Shown here: piece after piece, positions 13,578-21,774 of the stretch
Position numbering within the stretch: position 1 is the first letter of the stretch
How the letters are laid out: each line of letters begins with the position of its first letter
Assembly (NCBI GenBank): GCA_007118075.1
Contig: SKSH01000009.1
Coordinates: 1-24,718 of the forward strand
Length of the DNA stretch: 24,718 nt
Direction: 5' to 3'
Source: Halobacteriales archaeon
Lineage (GTDB): Archaea; Halobacteriota; Halobacteria; Halobacteriales; SKSH01
Notes under the pieces: generated by a model
The model's database searches: none
What the model was told of the DNA's origin: nothing
What the model saw: the letters and a program-made list of their open reading frames with translations, nothing else
Translations under genes and position numbers: made by a program

Positions 13578-16247
13578 TCAGCGGCGGCCAACCGCCTGTG
13601 CCGAACCGCTTCTGGTGTCTCCGGTCGGATCGACGACGACCCCCTCGTTACCTCGTTGGCGGATCAATCCGGCAGCCGCTTCCGATGGATCTGCTCGTGT
13701 TTCGTGCTCGATGACGACACGTCCGGCCTCGATGTCATCGAGAAGCTCTCGGAGGCGGTCGATCTCGAACCGATCCTCAAGGAGTTCTCGGTAGGTCTCA
13801 TCGAGGGGCGGACAGGCAGGCAGGTCCTCAGTCACCCGCAACAGCAGATCGCTTTTGAACTGCTGTTCGGCCGGGGTGCGTTCTCGTTTGCCATACTGTC
13901 GGAGTACGAGAAGCGATCGCACCGCATTGATTCGGAAGTACCGCTCGAACAGCTCGCTCTGTCGAACGGCCCGTCGTAACCGCTCCTCGATGTCCTCCTC
14001 GGCGAATCGATGGATCGTCCCGGCTACGTCGAGTCGACAGTTGGTCGGCACCGAAAGCGCGAATCCTGCATCGCCGAATGCGACTGGGATCGACGCGTCG
14101 GTCCGCTGTCGACCCTGTTCGGCGACCAACCTGGCGAGAGCCTCGTTCACCCCACCACCGACACGGGTACGGACGAAGTAGCGCCGTCGGGCGACCGACC
14201 CGTCGATGACCTCCTCAATCGAGATCCGTTTGTCGGTCACGAGTCCCACCTCGGCCTCCCGTTCGAGCTCACGGACAAGCGAACGGACCACATCATCGGA
14301 GAGGACACCATGTTCCCGAAGCACTCGTCTTGCGCGCCCTGGTCCTCCATCGGTGAGGGCCGCCTCGACCGTTGCAGCAAGCGATCGGGTCCCGTCGGCC
14401 AAGTGGCTCGTGGTCGGCCGCCGTTCGGACTGCCAGCTGGGCACCGTCGCTGGCTGCTCGGTCCGCTCGACGTAGAGGGTCCCACCCTTGCGATACCTGA
14501 ATGCGAAGCGATCGCCCCCGAGGACGAAGACATCTCCTGGATCGATGGCATCGAGGAAGGCATCATCGAGTTCGCCCACCCATTCGTCCTCCTCGAGCGT
14601 CCTGACCTGACAGGCGAGATCGTCTGGGATCGTCCCGACGTTGGTATAATAGATCATCCTAGCGAGGCGACCGCGGCTGCCCATGATCGCCTCACCGACC
14701 TCGAACTCTGTTCGGTGTCGTTCGTCCTCAGGTGGTCCGTTCACATCGCGCCAGATCCTCGGATAGACGTGCTGTGCCTTGAGTGACTCCTCATCTGCAG
14801 CCAGATATGCGAGGATCTCCTCAAAGCGCTCCTCAGTGAGGTTCCGATAGGGCCATGCACGGCAGATCGTGTCTGCTACCGTCGACTCCGCGATCGGCCC
14901 GATCACGGCCATCCCGTAGACATGCTGTACGGCAACATCGAGGGGAGCATTCGGAATCGACAGCCGTTCGATATTACCCCCATTCGCGAGGATGGCCTGT
15001 GCAGCACACTCGAGCAGGTCGTCTGGATCGGTCACGATGATCCGACCGTTCCTGGTCGAGCCGATCTGGTGACCTGAGCGACCGACTCGTTGCAACAGCG
15101 TCGATACCGATTTCGCGCTGCCGAGTTGGATTACCAGGTCGACGGTTGGGGCGTCGATACCGAGCTCGAGGCTTGTCGAAGTGGTGACCACGTCGTAGCT
15201 TCCTGCCTTGAGCCCCGCCTCGATGCGTTCGCGGGTGTTTCTCCCGAGCGAACCATGGTGACAGGCGGCGGTCTCGGCCGTGTAGTAGTCGAAGCGTTCA
15301 CGAAGCTCGGTGACCACCCGCTCAGCGCCGGCTCGTGAGTTGGTGAAGATGATGGTCGTCTCGTGGTCGGCGATGAGCGTATCCAACCGATCGTACAGCG
15401 CATCCTGGATGGACAGGTATGGGACCCGGCGCAGACCGGCAACGGGTACCTCGACGGCGAGCTCGAGCGGTCGATCGCCATGTGCATCGACGATCCGACA
15501 GGGGTGTGGTTCCCCGGTCAGTGGGTCCATCCCGGTGAGGACCGCCGCGGCGGTCTCGAGTGGCCGGACCGTTGCAGAGCAGCCGATCCTGACGATCGAC
15601 ACATCGGTGAGGGCATCCAACCGTTCGATGCTCACCGCGAGATGTGCCCCCCGTTTCCGACTGGCCAATGCGTGAAGCTCATCGACAACGACGTACTCCA
15701 CGCGCCGGAGGTGTTCACGCATCCGAGGGGCATCGAGCAGGATGGCAAGCGATTCAGGGGTGGTCGCGAGGATGTGTGGCGGTCGTTCGCGCATCCGCCG
15801 CCGTGCCGCATCTGCGGTATCCCCGTGTCGTATCTCGTGTCTGAGTGGTAGCTCATCGCCATCAACTGTGGCTGCGAGCGCCTCGAGTGGTCGCTCCAGA
15901 TTCTTCGCGATATCGTTGGCAAGTGCCCGCATCGGGGCGACATAGACACATTGGATGCCATCACCGAGGGTGCCACGCCGTTGTCTCCGGAGGAGGTCGT
16001 CGATGATCCCGGTGAACGCAGCGAGTGTCTTCCCCGAGCCGGTCGGTGCGGAGACGAGTGTGTGCTCGCCAGCTGCGATTGCTGGGAGTGCGCCGCGTTG
16101 TGGTCGCGTGAAGGCACTACCATCGCCGTCATCGAAGGTGTCTCGCCACCAAGTCGCGACGGGCTCGCTCAACCGATCATACAGGGCGTCATCCGAGGGA
16201 CCGTCATCGGCACCGATACGAACCGTCTCGAACGGCCCCCCTTCCAT
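13578..16247 (-). CDS. Lhr-type superfamily 2 DNA/RNA helicase
   Basis: ATP-dependent helicase of 889 residues resembling the Lhr-core group, 3'-5' translocases linked to DNA repair. The DEAD/DEAH domain has a Q-like motif TRPQRGALPAI (about 47-57), Walker A APTGSGKT (67-74), YVAPMRALANDI (motif Ia), TTPESL, DELH (189-192) and SAT (224-226). The second RecA domain has IIFTNSRAGAERVV, TSTSLELGIDAPTVDLVIQLGSAKSVSTLLQR (split here into adjacent blocks) and the arginine-finger QRVGRSGH. The remaining roughly 450 residues correspond to the winged-helix and Lhr-specific C-terminal domains. No frameshift was seen. The start at 16247 is the only Met before the helicase domain, but I see no convincing promoter for it. 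The gene is divergent from the DsbA-like gene. Confidence 0.93.
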   Translation of the reverse strand: MEGGPFETVRIGADDGPSDDALYDRLSEPVATWWRDTFDDGDGSAFTRPQRGALPAIAAGEHTLVSAPTGSGKTLAAFTGIIDDLLRRQRRGTLGDGIQCVYVAPMRALANDIAKNLERPLEALAATVDGDELPLRHEIRHGDTADAARRRMRERPPHILATTPESLAILLDAPRMREHLRRVEYVVVDELHALASRKRGAHLAVSIERLDALTDVSIVRIGCSATVRPLETAAAVLTGMDPLTGEPHPCRIVDAHGDRPLELAVEVPVAGLRRVPYLSIQDALYDRLDTLIADHETTIIFTNSRAGAERVVTELRERFDYYTAETAACHHGSLGRNTRERIEAGLKAGSYDVVTTSTSLELGIDAPTVDLVIQLGSAKSVSTLLQRVGRSGHQIGSTRNGRIIVTDPDDLLECAAQAILANGGNIERLSIPNAPLDVAVQHVYGMAVIGPIAESTVADTICRAWPYRNLTEERFEEILAYLAADEESLKAQHVYPRIWRDVNGPPEDERHRTEFEVGEAIMGSRGRLARMIYYTNVGTIPDDLACQVRTLEEDEWVGELDDAFLDAIDPGDVFVLGGDRFAFRYRKGGTLYVERTEQPATVPSWQSERRPTTSHLADGTRSLAATVEAALTDGGPGRARRVLREHGVLSDDVVRSLVRELEREAEVGLVTDKRISIEEVIDGSVARRRYFVRTRVGGGVNEALARLVAEQGRQRTDASIPVAFGDAGFALSVPTNCRLDVAGTIHRFAEEDIEERLRRAVRQSELFERYFRINAVRSLLVLRQYGKRERTPAEQQFKSDLLLRVTEDLPACPPLDETYRELLEDRFEIDRLRELLDDIEAGRVVIEHETRADPSEAAAGLIRQRGNEGVVVDPTGDTRSGSAQAVGRR

Positions 16248-16353
16248 TGCACAGAGGGTGTCTCCGCATCGACTTCAGCGTTTGGTCGAACCGGGTTGAT
16301 GACTGCAAGGTTTCACGGCCACCTCGACACACTAACCAGTAGCTCACTTGAGG

Positions 16354-16361
16354 GATTATCC
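16354..16361 (+). promoter_or_regulatory. TATA-like promoter of the DsbA-like gene
   Basis: GATTATCC is centred about 27 nt upstream of the ATG at 16385, consistent with a leaderless mRNA. The inverted repeat GGCCA-TCAT-TGGCC (16366-16379) lies between this box and the start codon and could be an operator. Confidence 0.35.
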
Positions 16362-16365
16362 GTCT

Positions 16366-16379
16366 GGCCATCATTGGCC
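16366..16379. promoter_or_regulatory. Inverted repeat at the DsbA-like gene start
   Basis: GGCCA (16366-16370) and TGGCC (16375-16379) are separated by TCAT. The repeat ends five bases before the ATG at 16385, where bound protein would block RNA polymerase. The arms are short and could be chance. Confidence 0.25.
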
Positions 16380-16384
16380 GACAT

Positions 16385-17017
16385 ATGAGCGATGCAGACA
16401 AGATGACGGTATACTCGGACTACGTGTGTCCGTTTTGCTATCTCGGTCGTCGATCACTGGATACCTTTCAGGCGGAGTATGACCACGAGATAGACATCGA
16501 TTGGCATCCCTATGACCTCCGGGGGCACAAGCGCAGACCAGATGGTACGATCGATCACGAGATAGAGGATGGAAAGGATGAGGCGTACTACGAACAGGTC
16601 AGACAAAATGTCAACCGTTTGCGAGAGCAATACGATGCCGAGGAGATGCTTGAATTCGACGCGATCCCGGACAGAGTCGATTCGTTGAACGCCCAGCTCG
16701 CATCGTTCTACGTCAAACGAGAACATCCAGCCACCTGGCTTGCCTTCGATACGGCCCTCTTCGAGGCGCTCTGGGTCGATGGTCGTGATATCGGCGACGT
16801 GGATGTACTCGTCGACCTCGCCGAGCGGACAGGTATCGAGGGCTCGGCGATTCGAAGCGCGATCGAAGACGATGCGCTCCGAACAGCGGTCGAGGAGGCA
16901 TTCATCAACGCCCAACAAAAGCAGATCACCGGTGTTCCGACGTTCGTCTATGACAAGCACATCGCAAGGGGAGCGGTCCCACCTGCCCAACTACGACGGC
17001 TGGTTGAGGGGCACTGA
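16385..17017 (+). CDS. DsbA/FrnE-like thiol oxidoreductase
   Basis: Thioredoxin-fold protein of 210 residues in the DsbA family (FrnE and 2-hydroxychromene-2-carboxylate isomerase branch). The active-site pair is C15-P-F-C18 in VYSDYVCPFCYLGRRSL. A long helical insertion (about 50-165) and the conserved cis-Pro loop ITGVPTFVYDKHIARGAVP (about 181-199) follow. It has no signal peptide, so the protein is probably cytoplasmic and acts in thiol-disulfide exchange or protection from oxidative stress, by analogy with FrnE. It is followed by a redoxin with its own CxxC after 76 bases, suggesting a redox cluster. The CPFC pair argues for oxidoreductase over isomerase. Confidence 0.9.
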   Translation: MSDADKMTVYSDYVCPFCYLGRRSLDTFQAEYDHEIDIDWHPYDLRGHKRRPDGTIDHEIEDGKDEAYYEQVRQNVNRLREQYDAEEMLEFDAIPDRVDSLNAQLASFYVKREHPATWLAFDTALFEALWVDGRDIGDVDVLVDLAERTGIEGSAIRSAIEDDALRTAVEEAFINAQQKQITGVPTFVYDKHIARGAVPPAQLRRLVEGH

Positions 17018-17093
17018 TGCTACTTACCATCAACCATCGAGGTTCAAGCATTCATCCAGCGGACCTACGAGAGCTTCCTGCTCCCACGAGTCC

Positions 17094-17603
17094 ATGACGG
17101 TGACAATCCCTCGATTCGAACTCGAGAACGCAGGTGCTGGACCGGACCCGTTCACCCTTGCATCGGCCCTCGAAGGCACAACGACGAATGCAGTGGTCCT
17201 GTTGCTCCAGCGTGACTTCTACTGCATCCGGTGTCGCCAACAAGTCCAAGCGGTAGCAGCTCGATACGACGAATTCGAGGCTGCAGCTGGACTCGTCGTC
17301 TCGATCCTACCTGAACCGATCGACCGAGTCCGAACCTGGCAGGAGTCTTACGACCTCCCGTTCCCACTTCTAGCCGATCCGTCAAAAGGGGTTGTTGACG
17401 AACTCGACCAACCCACCCGGTTTGGCATCCTCGGGAACCTCACCGACTTCGTCGGTCGGATGCCCGAGGCGCTCGTGGTCGATGTCCGTGGAACCGAGCC
17501 CCAGGTGACCTTCAGCCATCGGGGTTCCACCCCAGGTGACCGACCATCGATCGATGAGTTACTACACGAAGTTACCGAGCTCACCACAGCGAAACAGCAG
17601 TGA
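17094..17603 (+). CDS. Redoxin / AhpC-TSA-like protein
   Basis: Thioredoxin-fold protein of 169 residues resembling peroxiredoxin-like AhpC/TSA proteins. The block VVLLLQRDFYCIRCRQQVQAV (shown here as two parts, residues about 34-40 and 41-54) places a C44-I-R-C47 pair at the end of the first strand. Later come a conserved-looking FPLLADPSKGVVDEL (about 96-110) and PEALVVDVRG. The CxxC resembles a thioredoxin-like pair more than the TxxC of classical peroxiredoxins. The frame is open back to 16740, but that part overlaps the DsbA-like gene in another frame; the ATG at 17094 gives the domain start. The stop is 65 bases before the next gene. Peroxidase activity is an inference. Confidence 0.82.
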   Translation: MTVTIPRFELENAGAGPDPFTLASALEGTTTNAVVLLLQRDFYCIRCRQQVQAVAARYDEFEAAAGLVVSILPEPIDRVRTWQESYDLPFPLLADPSKGVVDELDQPTRFGILGNLTDFVGRMPEALVVDVRGTEPQVTFSHRGSTPGDRPSIDELLHEVTELTTAKQQ

Positions 17604-17633
17604 GAACCGCCGGAGGGTATGCCTCAAGCCCTG

Positions 17634-17642
17634 GATTTATCG
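17634..17642 (+). promoter_or_regulatory. TATA-like promoter of the RNase Z-like gene
   Basis: GATTTATCG is centred about 31 nt upstream of the ATG at 17669, within the 65-base gap after the redoxin gene. It predicts a leaderless or nearly leaderless mRNA and supports 17669 over the in-frame upstream start at 17600. Confidence 0.45.
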
Positions 17643-17668
17643 CCCGAGCGGTCTCACCGTCGACCATC

Positions 17669-18421
17669 ATGGAGCTGTGCTTTCTCGGGACCGGGGCGGC
17701 GATGCCGACCGGTGACCGGTTCCAAAGCGGTATCGTCATCGGTGAGGCCGACCGCCGCTTGCTCATCGACTGTGGTAGTGGAGTATTGCACCGATTGCAT
17801 CAATCGGGTATCGGCTATGAATCGATCGACACCGTGTTGCTGACCCACCATCACCTCGATCACGTCGCCGACCTCATGCCGCTGATGAAGGCGAGGTGGC
17901 TCGCCGGTGAAGAGACACAGACGATCGTCGGGCCCCCAAGGACGAGCGAGTTCATCGAGCAACTCTTCGATACCCACGACTACATGCGCGACCGATTCGA
18001 CCTCGAGGTGCGAGAGGTCGAACCAGGTCACTTCGAGCTGGCTGGATTCGAGATCGAGGCCGTCGAGACGATCCACTCGATGTACTGTCTTGCCTACCGG
18101 TTCGATGACCGACTCACCATCTCTGGTGATACCGAAACGAGCCAGGCAGTGGCTGACCTCGCCGATGGCTCTGCGATACTGGTGCATGATTGTGCCTTCC
18201 CTGATGACGTAGAGGTCTCAAACCACGCCAGACCGACCGAACTCGGTGAACTACTGGCAGATGTCGATATCGGTCGGGTGTATCTCACGCACCTCTATCC
18301 CCACTGCAGTGGCCGCGAGCAGGAACTCATCGATGGGGTCGCCGCCAACTTCCCCGGGACCGTCCGGGTGGCAGACGATCTCCAGACCGTGCGTATCACT
18401 GCATCCGAGGATGCAAACTAG
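17669..18421 (+). CDS. MBL-fold metallo-hydrolase, RNase Z-like
   Basis: Metallo-beta-lactamase-fold protein of 250 residues related to RNase Z. It starts MELCFLGTGAAMP, the usual first strand. The zinc motif HxHxDH is THHHLDHVADL (about 60-70), followed by a His in ETIHSMYCLAYRF, an SGDTE strand with the bridging Asp, and VHDCAFPDD. The C-terminal His block reads YLTHLYPHCSG, which differs from the usual RNase Z LTHFSxRY. I do not see a full tRNA exosite arm, so a general phosphodiesterase or hydrolase role is as likely as tRNA 3'-end processing. Its TAG stop overlaps the TAG stop of the convergent pelota gene in one CTAG (18418-18421). Confidence 0.85.
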   Translation: MELCFLGTGAAMPTGDRFQSGIVIGEADRRLLIDCGSGVLHRLHQSGIGYESIDTVLLTHHHLDHVADLMPLMKARWLAGEETQTIVGPPRTSEFIEQLFDTHDYMRDRFDLEVREVEPGHFELAGFEIEAVETIHSMYCLAYRFDDRLTISGDTETSQAVADLADGSAILVHDCAFPDDVEVSNHARPTELGELLADVDIGRVYLTHLYPHCSGREQELIDGVAANFPGTVRVADDLQTVRITASEDAN

Positions 18422-19488
18422 TCGATCGGATACCGAAGAATGGCGGCGATTCCGCCGAGACTCACGACCTGCTGGCCCGGTTCACCTTCGGCGGTGAGGA
18501 CCCTGACGGTCCCTCCTTGTTGCTCGACCTGTTCGACCAGCCGATCGAGATCGATCGACCACTCAGCATCCGCGGTCCGTTCTCTGAGCAACACGTCATC
18601 GACGACGGCGAGGGTTTCGACCGCACCGTATCCGGTGGCCGTCTGCGTCTCTTCTGGCCCGTAGGTGACCGATCCAGGTTCGGTCCGTAACCGCTCTAGG
18701 AGCTCGTTGACGAAGGCCGCCTCATTGCCGAGTCTGGTCTCAGATCGGATGTCATCGATGACCCCTCGTGTGAGCACTTCATGGACGCCACGTTCACCGG
18801 TCGAACTGGTATCGACGGTCCGAATCGCCGAGGCACCCTCGATGTTGGCATCCTCGAGATACTTCAGACAGTCATCCTTGACGAAGCCAGGCCCGGCGAG
18901 GACGAGCGCATCGGCGGTCGAACGCTCGATTACCCCGGCGACATCGGCGAAAAGCTCATGACGCGTAGATTCACCTCCTCGTTTCCCCGAACCGGCGACG
19001 AAACTCGCCCGATGCGAGGCACCTGATTGAGCCACATCGAAGACATCAACAAGGCCATCTTCGATCGTGATGACAGTGACGTCTGGATCATCGGTGGCAG
19101 CCTCTGCCTCGGCGAGTCGTTCTCGCTGATCGGGTTTGAGTACCTTCTCGAGTTCGATCTCGTCGTGGACCTCGACGTTGATCGTATGATGAAAGCCGAG
19201 TTGATCCTCACGAGAGCAGGCTACGATCTGTCCACTCACCCGGAGACGATCGGCGAACCGCTGGAATTCCACCTCGTCGACCTCGATGGTGGCATGGATG
19301 GTCTCACGCCGACCGCCGGTATCCCGGAGTTGCTCGTCATCGCGTTGCACCCGTCGATCCGTCTGGGCGGCGACATGGTCGCCCGGTTCGATGACATACT
19401 GCAGATGCCAGAGATCCTCTGTCGAGTCAGGGACGATCGCCATCCGCTCACGGGATGGGTCCTGCGGTTCTCGTCCCTCGACGCGCAT
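18418..19488 (-). CDS. pelA: Pelota (Dom34) ribosome-rescue factor
   Basis: mRNA surveillance protein of 356 residues related to aRF1 that enters the A site of stalled ribosomes and, with ABCE1, splits them. The N-terminal Sm-like domain starts ERMAIVPDSTEDLWHLQYVIEPGD (two contiguous blocks, about 14-37) and includes TIEVDEVEFQ. The central domain has the family LVLAGPGFVKDD (PGF at about 200-202) in place of the release-factor GGQ. The C-terminal L30e-like domain holds VTYGPEETQTATGYGAVETL. The gene lies 45 bases after rqcH on the same strand, and I see neither a strong promoter nor a strong ribosome-binding site of its own, so co-transcription with rqcH is likely. Confidence 0.95.
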   Translation of the reverse strand: MRVEGREPQDPSRERMAIVPDSTEDLWHLQYVIEPGDHVAAQTDRRVQRDDEQLRDTGGRRETIHATIEVDEVEFQRFADRLRVSGQIVACSREDQLGFHHTINVEVHDEIELEKVLKPDQRERLAEAEAATDDPDVTVITIEDGLVDVFDVAQSGASHRASFVAGSGKRGGESTRHELFADVAGVIERSTADALVLAGPGFVKDDCLKYLEDANIEGASAIRTVDTSSTGERGVHEVLTRGVIDDIRSETRLGNEAAFVNELLERLRTEPGSVTYGPEETQTATGYGAVETLAVVDDVLLRERTADAEWSIDLDRLVEQVEQQGGTVRVLTAEGEPGQQVVSLGGIAAILRYPID

Positions 19489-19533
19489 GCCCGAGGAGAC
19501 CCACTAGGGGACAAAGAAGGTGGCCATCTGTCG

Positions 19534-21603
19534 TTACCCCTTGATGATCCTCGAGGTGCCCGGTGGGAGGAAGTGCTGGAGCTGATCCGGACTCGCCACC
19601 TTGCGGACGAAGGTCTCGTCGGCAAAGCGGTCGCGGAACTCGCGATAGATGCGTTTGGCTACGTCTGCCTGGGCGAAGCGACCGGGCTCGACCCTGATCG
19701 AGGTGACCGTCCGTGGCTCGATGGCCGATGGTGGACCGCCGATCACCCTGGTTTCAGGCGCACATTGGACCCCGACCGAAACGCCGACCGGAGTGTCACG
19801 GTAGTACTCACGGTCGCCACGGACGACGAAGCCACCGGCAGCGACATACTCACCGCTTTCAGCCTCCTTGGTCAGTTGCTCCGGACGGACGAGGTACACG
19901 TCACCAGCGAAGTGGCCATCCTTCCATACCGAGGAATAAGAGACGGCGAATTGGGCTGCCTCCTCGAGGGTACGATCTGGGAAGTCGACCTCCCGACCTG
20001 CCTCGGAGGGATCGGTCGCCTTGATGATCGTAATCGGACCGCCGTGCGCCTGGCTGTGAAACACGCGGTCGTATGGCTCGGTGTACTTCTTGACGAGTTC
20101 CTCGTTCTGCTTGGCGTTACGACCGCCGATGACGAGGAAGCCATCAGTGGTGTGGAACCATCGAAACCGCTCGAACCAGTGCTCTGGACGTCTGATTGGG
20201 ACCGACCGCATCGAAAGCCAATCTCGATCCGAGCTTGGTGTCTTTTCGACCGGTTCTGTGTCCTCAGTAGCCTCGAGCCCCTCGAGCTCTGACTCCTTTT
20301 GTGCAATCGCCTCGGTGGCACCCTCGATCTTCTCCTCGATCTCCTTCGCCTCTTCATACAGTCGGTTGGCGTTGCGCTCGACGCCGGTGTTGACCGCCAC
20401 GGTCACCGCCTCATCCTCGAGGTCGATGTCAATCATGGCAGATTCAGGGTAGATATCGACGATCGCCTGTGCCGCCTCGATACCCGACTCGGCACCGGTA
20501 GCCAACCGTTCCTCGATGTCATCCCAGCTGTGTCCCTGCCTGCGTGCTTCGCTGACAGTCGAGATCAGCTCATCGACGAGGTCGTAATGGGCATAGAGCA
20601 GTTCGGCCTGTGATCGGAGCGTATTCGCCTCCTCTCGATACTCCTCGATGGTCCGCTGTTGATGCTCGAGGATGCGTTCTAATCGTGCTCGTTCCTCGGC
20701 GAGGACATCTTCTGGATCTGCTTCAACCGTCTGCCTGGCTGGCAACCGGTCAAAGTAGTCGGTAACGGCCGCTGAGACCGTCTCGAACGTGGTGGACTCG
20801 AGAGCTGAGAGTTCCTCGAGGGCAAACGGACTCACATCAACCACCCCAAGATCGTCCTCGTAGACGTGTGGTTCGAACGTACCGGTCGCGATGGCATCAC
20901 CGAAGGAACGTACGTTCTCGTGTAGGGCCTCGATATCGGTATCCTCGAGAGCATCTACCGATGCAGCCTTGTCGACGCCGGCCCGTGTACAGATCTCCTC
21001 AGCGTAGCGTCCACCGAGATTCAACTGCGTCGCGAGCGTGCGGACGATATCCGATTCAGATGCCCTGACCTCCTCGATGAACCCAACTGCATCCACTTCA
21101 AACGGGTTCACCCGCTGAGACGGCGGTTCATATTGTTGTCCTGAGGCGACCGATCGCGACCGGAGCCGGACGGTCCTGAGACAATCGACGACGGTACCGT
21201 CGGTTCCGACCACCGCGAGGTTCCCATCGCCGAAGAGTTCAACATACACATCGACCTCGCCATCAGGGACATCGAATCCAAGTCGGACGATCCGATCGAA
21301 TCCAACCTGTTCGACCTCTTCGAGGGTACCTCCCGTTAGGCGGTTTCTGAGCATCTTGGCGAAGTTTGGCGGCCTCGTCGGTGCGTCAGGAACTTGATCG
21401 TGCTCAGCCAGGTGGATCCGTTTTTGTTCACCTACTTGCGCCAAGAGTTCGAGTCGGCCGTGTTCGTGGTGGCGCAGCTTCAGGCGGATGAGATCGACAT
21501 CGGGATAGAGATAGGCTTTATCGAAGAACGCAGAGGTGTACGCCCCGAGCTCGCGGACGACCGCGGCAATATCGATGCTCGCGAGCTCATGTTTGGCTTC
21601 CAT
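19534..21603 (-). CDS. rqcH: RqcH/NEMF-family ribosome quality-control protein
   Basis: NFACT protein of 689 residues that binds the peptidyl-tRNA-blocked large ribosomal subunit after splitting; eukaryotic and bacterial relatives add C-terminal tails to the stalled peptide. The NFACT-N domain carries FAKMLRNRL (about 81-89) and the Asp-Arg pair D103-R104 (GFDRIVRLGF) required in the family for tailing. The middle has a helix-hairpin-helix-like part and two coiled-coil stretches (about 305-350 and 415-460). NFACT-R is at about 490-590 (HWFERFRWFHTTDGFLVIGG). The start at 21603 has a TATA-like element about 24 nt upstream. It precedes pelota, so the two consecutive steps of rescue appear to be co-expressed. 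Confidence 0.94.
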   Translation of the reverse strand: MEAKHELASIDIAAVVRELGAYTSAFFDKAYLYPDVDLIRLKLRHHEHGRLELLAQVGEQKRIHLAEHDQVPDAPTRPPNFAKMLRNRLTGGTLEEVEQVGFDRIVRLGFDVPDGEVDVYVELFGDGNLAVVGTDGTVVDCLRTVRLRSRSVASGQQYEPPSQRVNPFEVDAVGFIEEVRASESDIVRTLATQLNLGGRYAEEICTRAGVDKAASVDALEDTDIEALHENVRSFGDAIATGTFEPHVYEDDLGVVDVSPFALEELSALESTTFETVSAAVTDYFDRLPARQTVEADPEDVLAEERARLERILEHQQRTIEEYREEANTLRSQAELLYAHYDLVDELISTVSEARRQGHSWDDIEERLATGAESGIEAAQAIVDIYPESAMIDIDLEDEAVTVAVNTGVERNANRLYEEAKEIEEKIEGATEAIAQKESELEGLEATEDTEPVEKTPSSDRDWLSMRSVPIRRPEHWFERFRWFHTTDGFLVIGGRNAKQNEELVKKYTEPYDRVFHSQAHGGPITIIKATDPSEAGREVDFPDRTLEEAAQFAVSYSSVWKDGHFAGDVYLVRPEQLTKEAESGEYVAAGGFVVRGDREYYRDTPVGVSVGVQCAPETRVIGGPPSAIEPRTVTSIRVEPGRFAQADVAKRIYREFRDRFADETFVRKVASPDQLQHFLPPGTSRIIKG

Positions 21604-21623
21604 ACGGAATCATCTGCACGTCT

Positions 21624-21631
21624 GGATTAAC
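21624..21631 (-). promoter_or_regulatory. TATA-like promoter of rqcH-pelota
   Basis: The minus strand reads GTTAATCC, centred about 24 nt upstream of the rqcH ATG at 21603, consistent with a leaderless mRNA for the rqcH-pelota unit. Confidence 0.4.
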
Positions 21632-21675
21632 AGTCCTCCGCTCTGTCGGATGAGATGCAAGCAACAGCCAAACTG

Positions 21676-21688
21676 TGGTAATTTACCA
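21676..21688. repeat. Inverted repeat in the rqcH / Cys-rich gene intergenic region
   Basis: TGGTAA (21676-21681) and TTACCA (21683-21688) flank a single T. It lies about 50 bases upstream of the promoter of the 68-residue gene and about 50 bases upstream of the rqcH promoter, so it could serve either divergent unit. Confidence 0.3.
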
Positions 21689-21737
21689 ATAGTTGATCAT
21701 TGAATTGCAAACCCGGCTGAAAAGAATTCATTTTCCG

Positions 21738-21750
21738 CGAAAGGGATACA
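21738..21750 (+). promoter_or_regulatory. BRE/TATA-like promoter of the Cys-rich gene
   Basis: CGAAA runs into GGGATACA. The TATA-like centre near 21746 is 29 nt upstream of the ATG at 21775, predicting a leaderless mRNA. The surrounding 171-base intergenic region is visibly more AT-rich than the coding DNA. Confidence 0.45.
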
Positions 21751-21774
21751 CCAGCTTAGTACCAAGAACATCCC

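Noticed and set aside
14010..14786. 258-codon open frame on the plus strand
   Set aside because: It is antisense to the C-terminal half of the Lhr helicase and has no recognisable motif or promoter.
19027..20292. 421-codon open frame on the plus strand
   Set aside because: It is wholly antisense to rqcH and pelota, whose translations match known families along their length. Long antisense frames are common in GC-biased haloarchaeal genes, and this one shows no recognisable domain.
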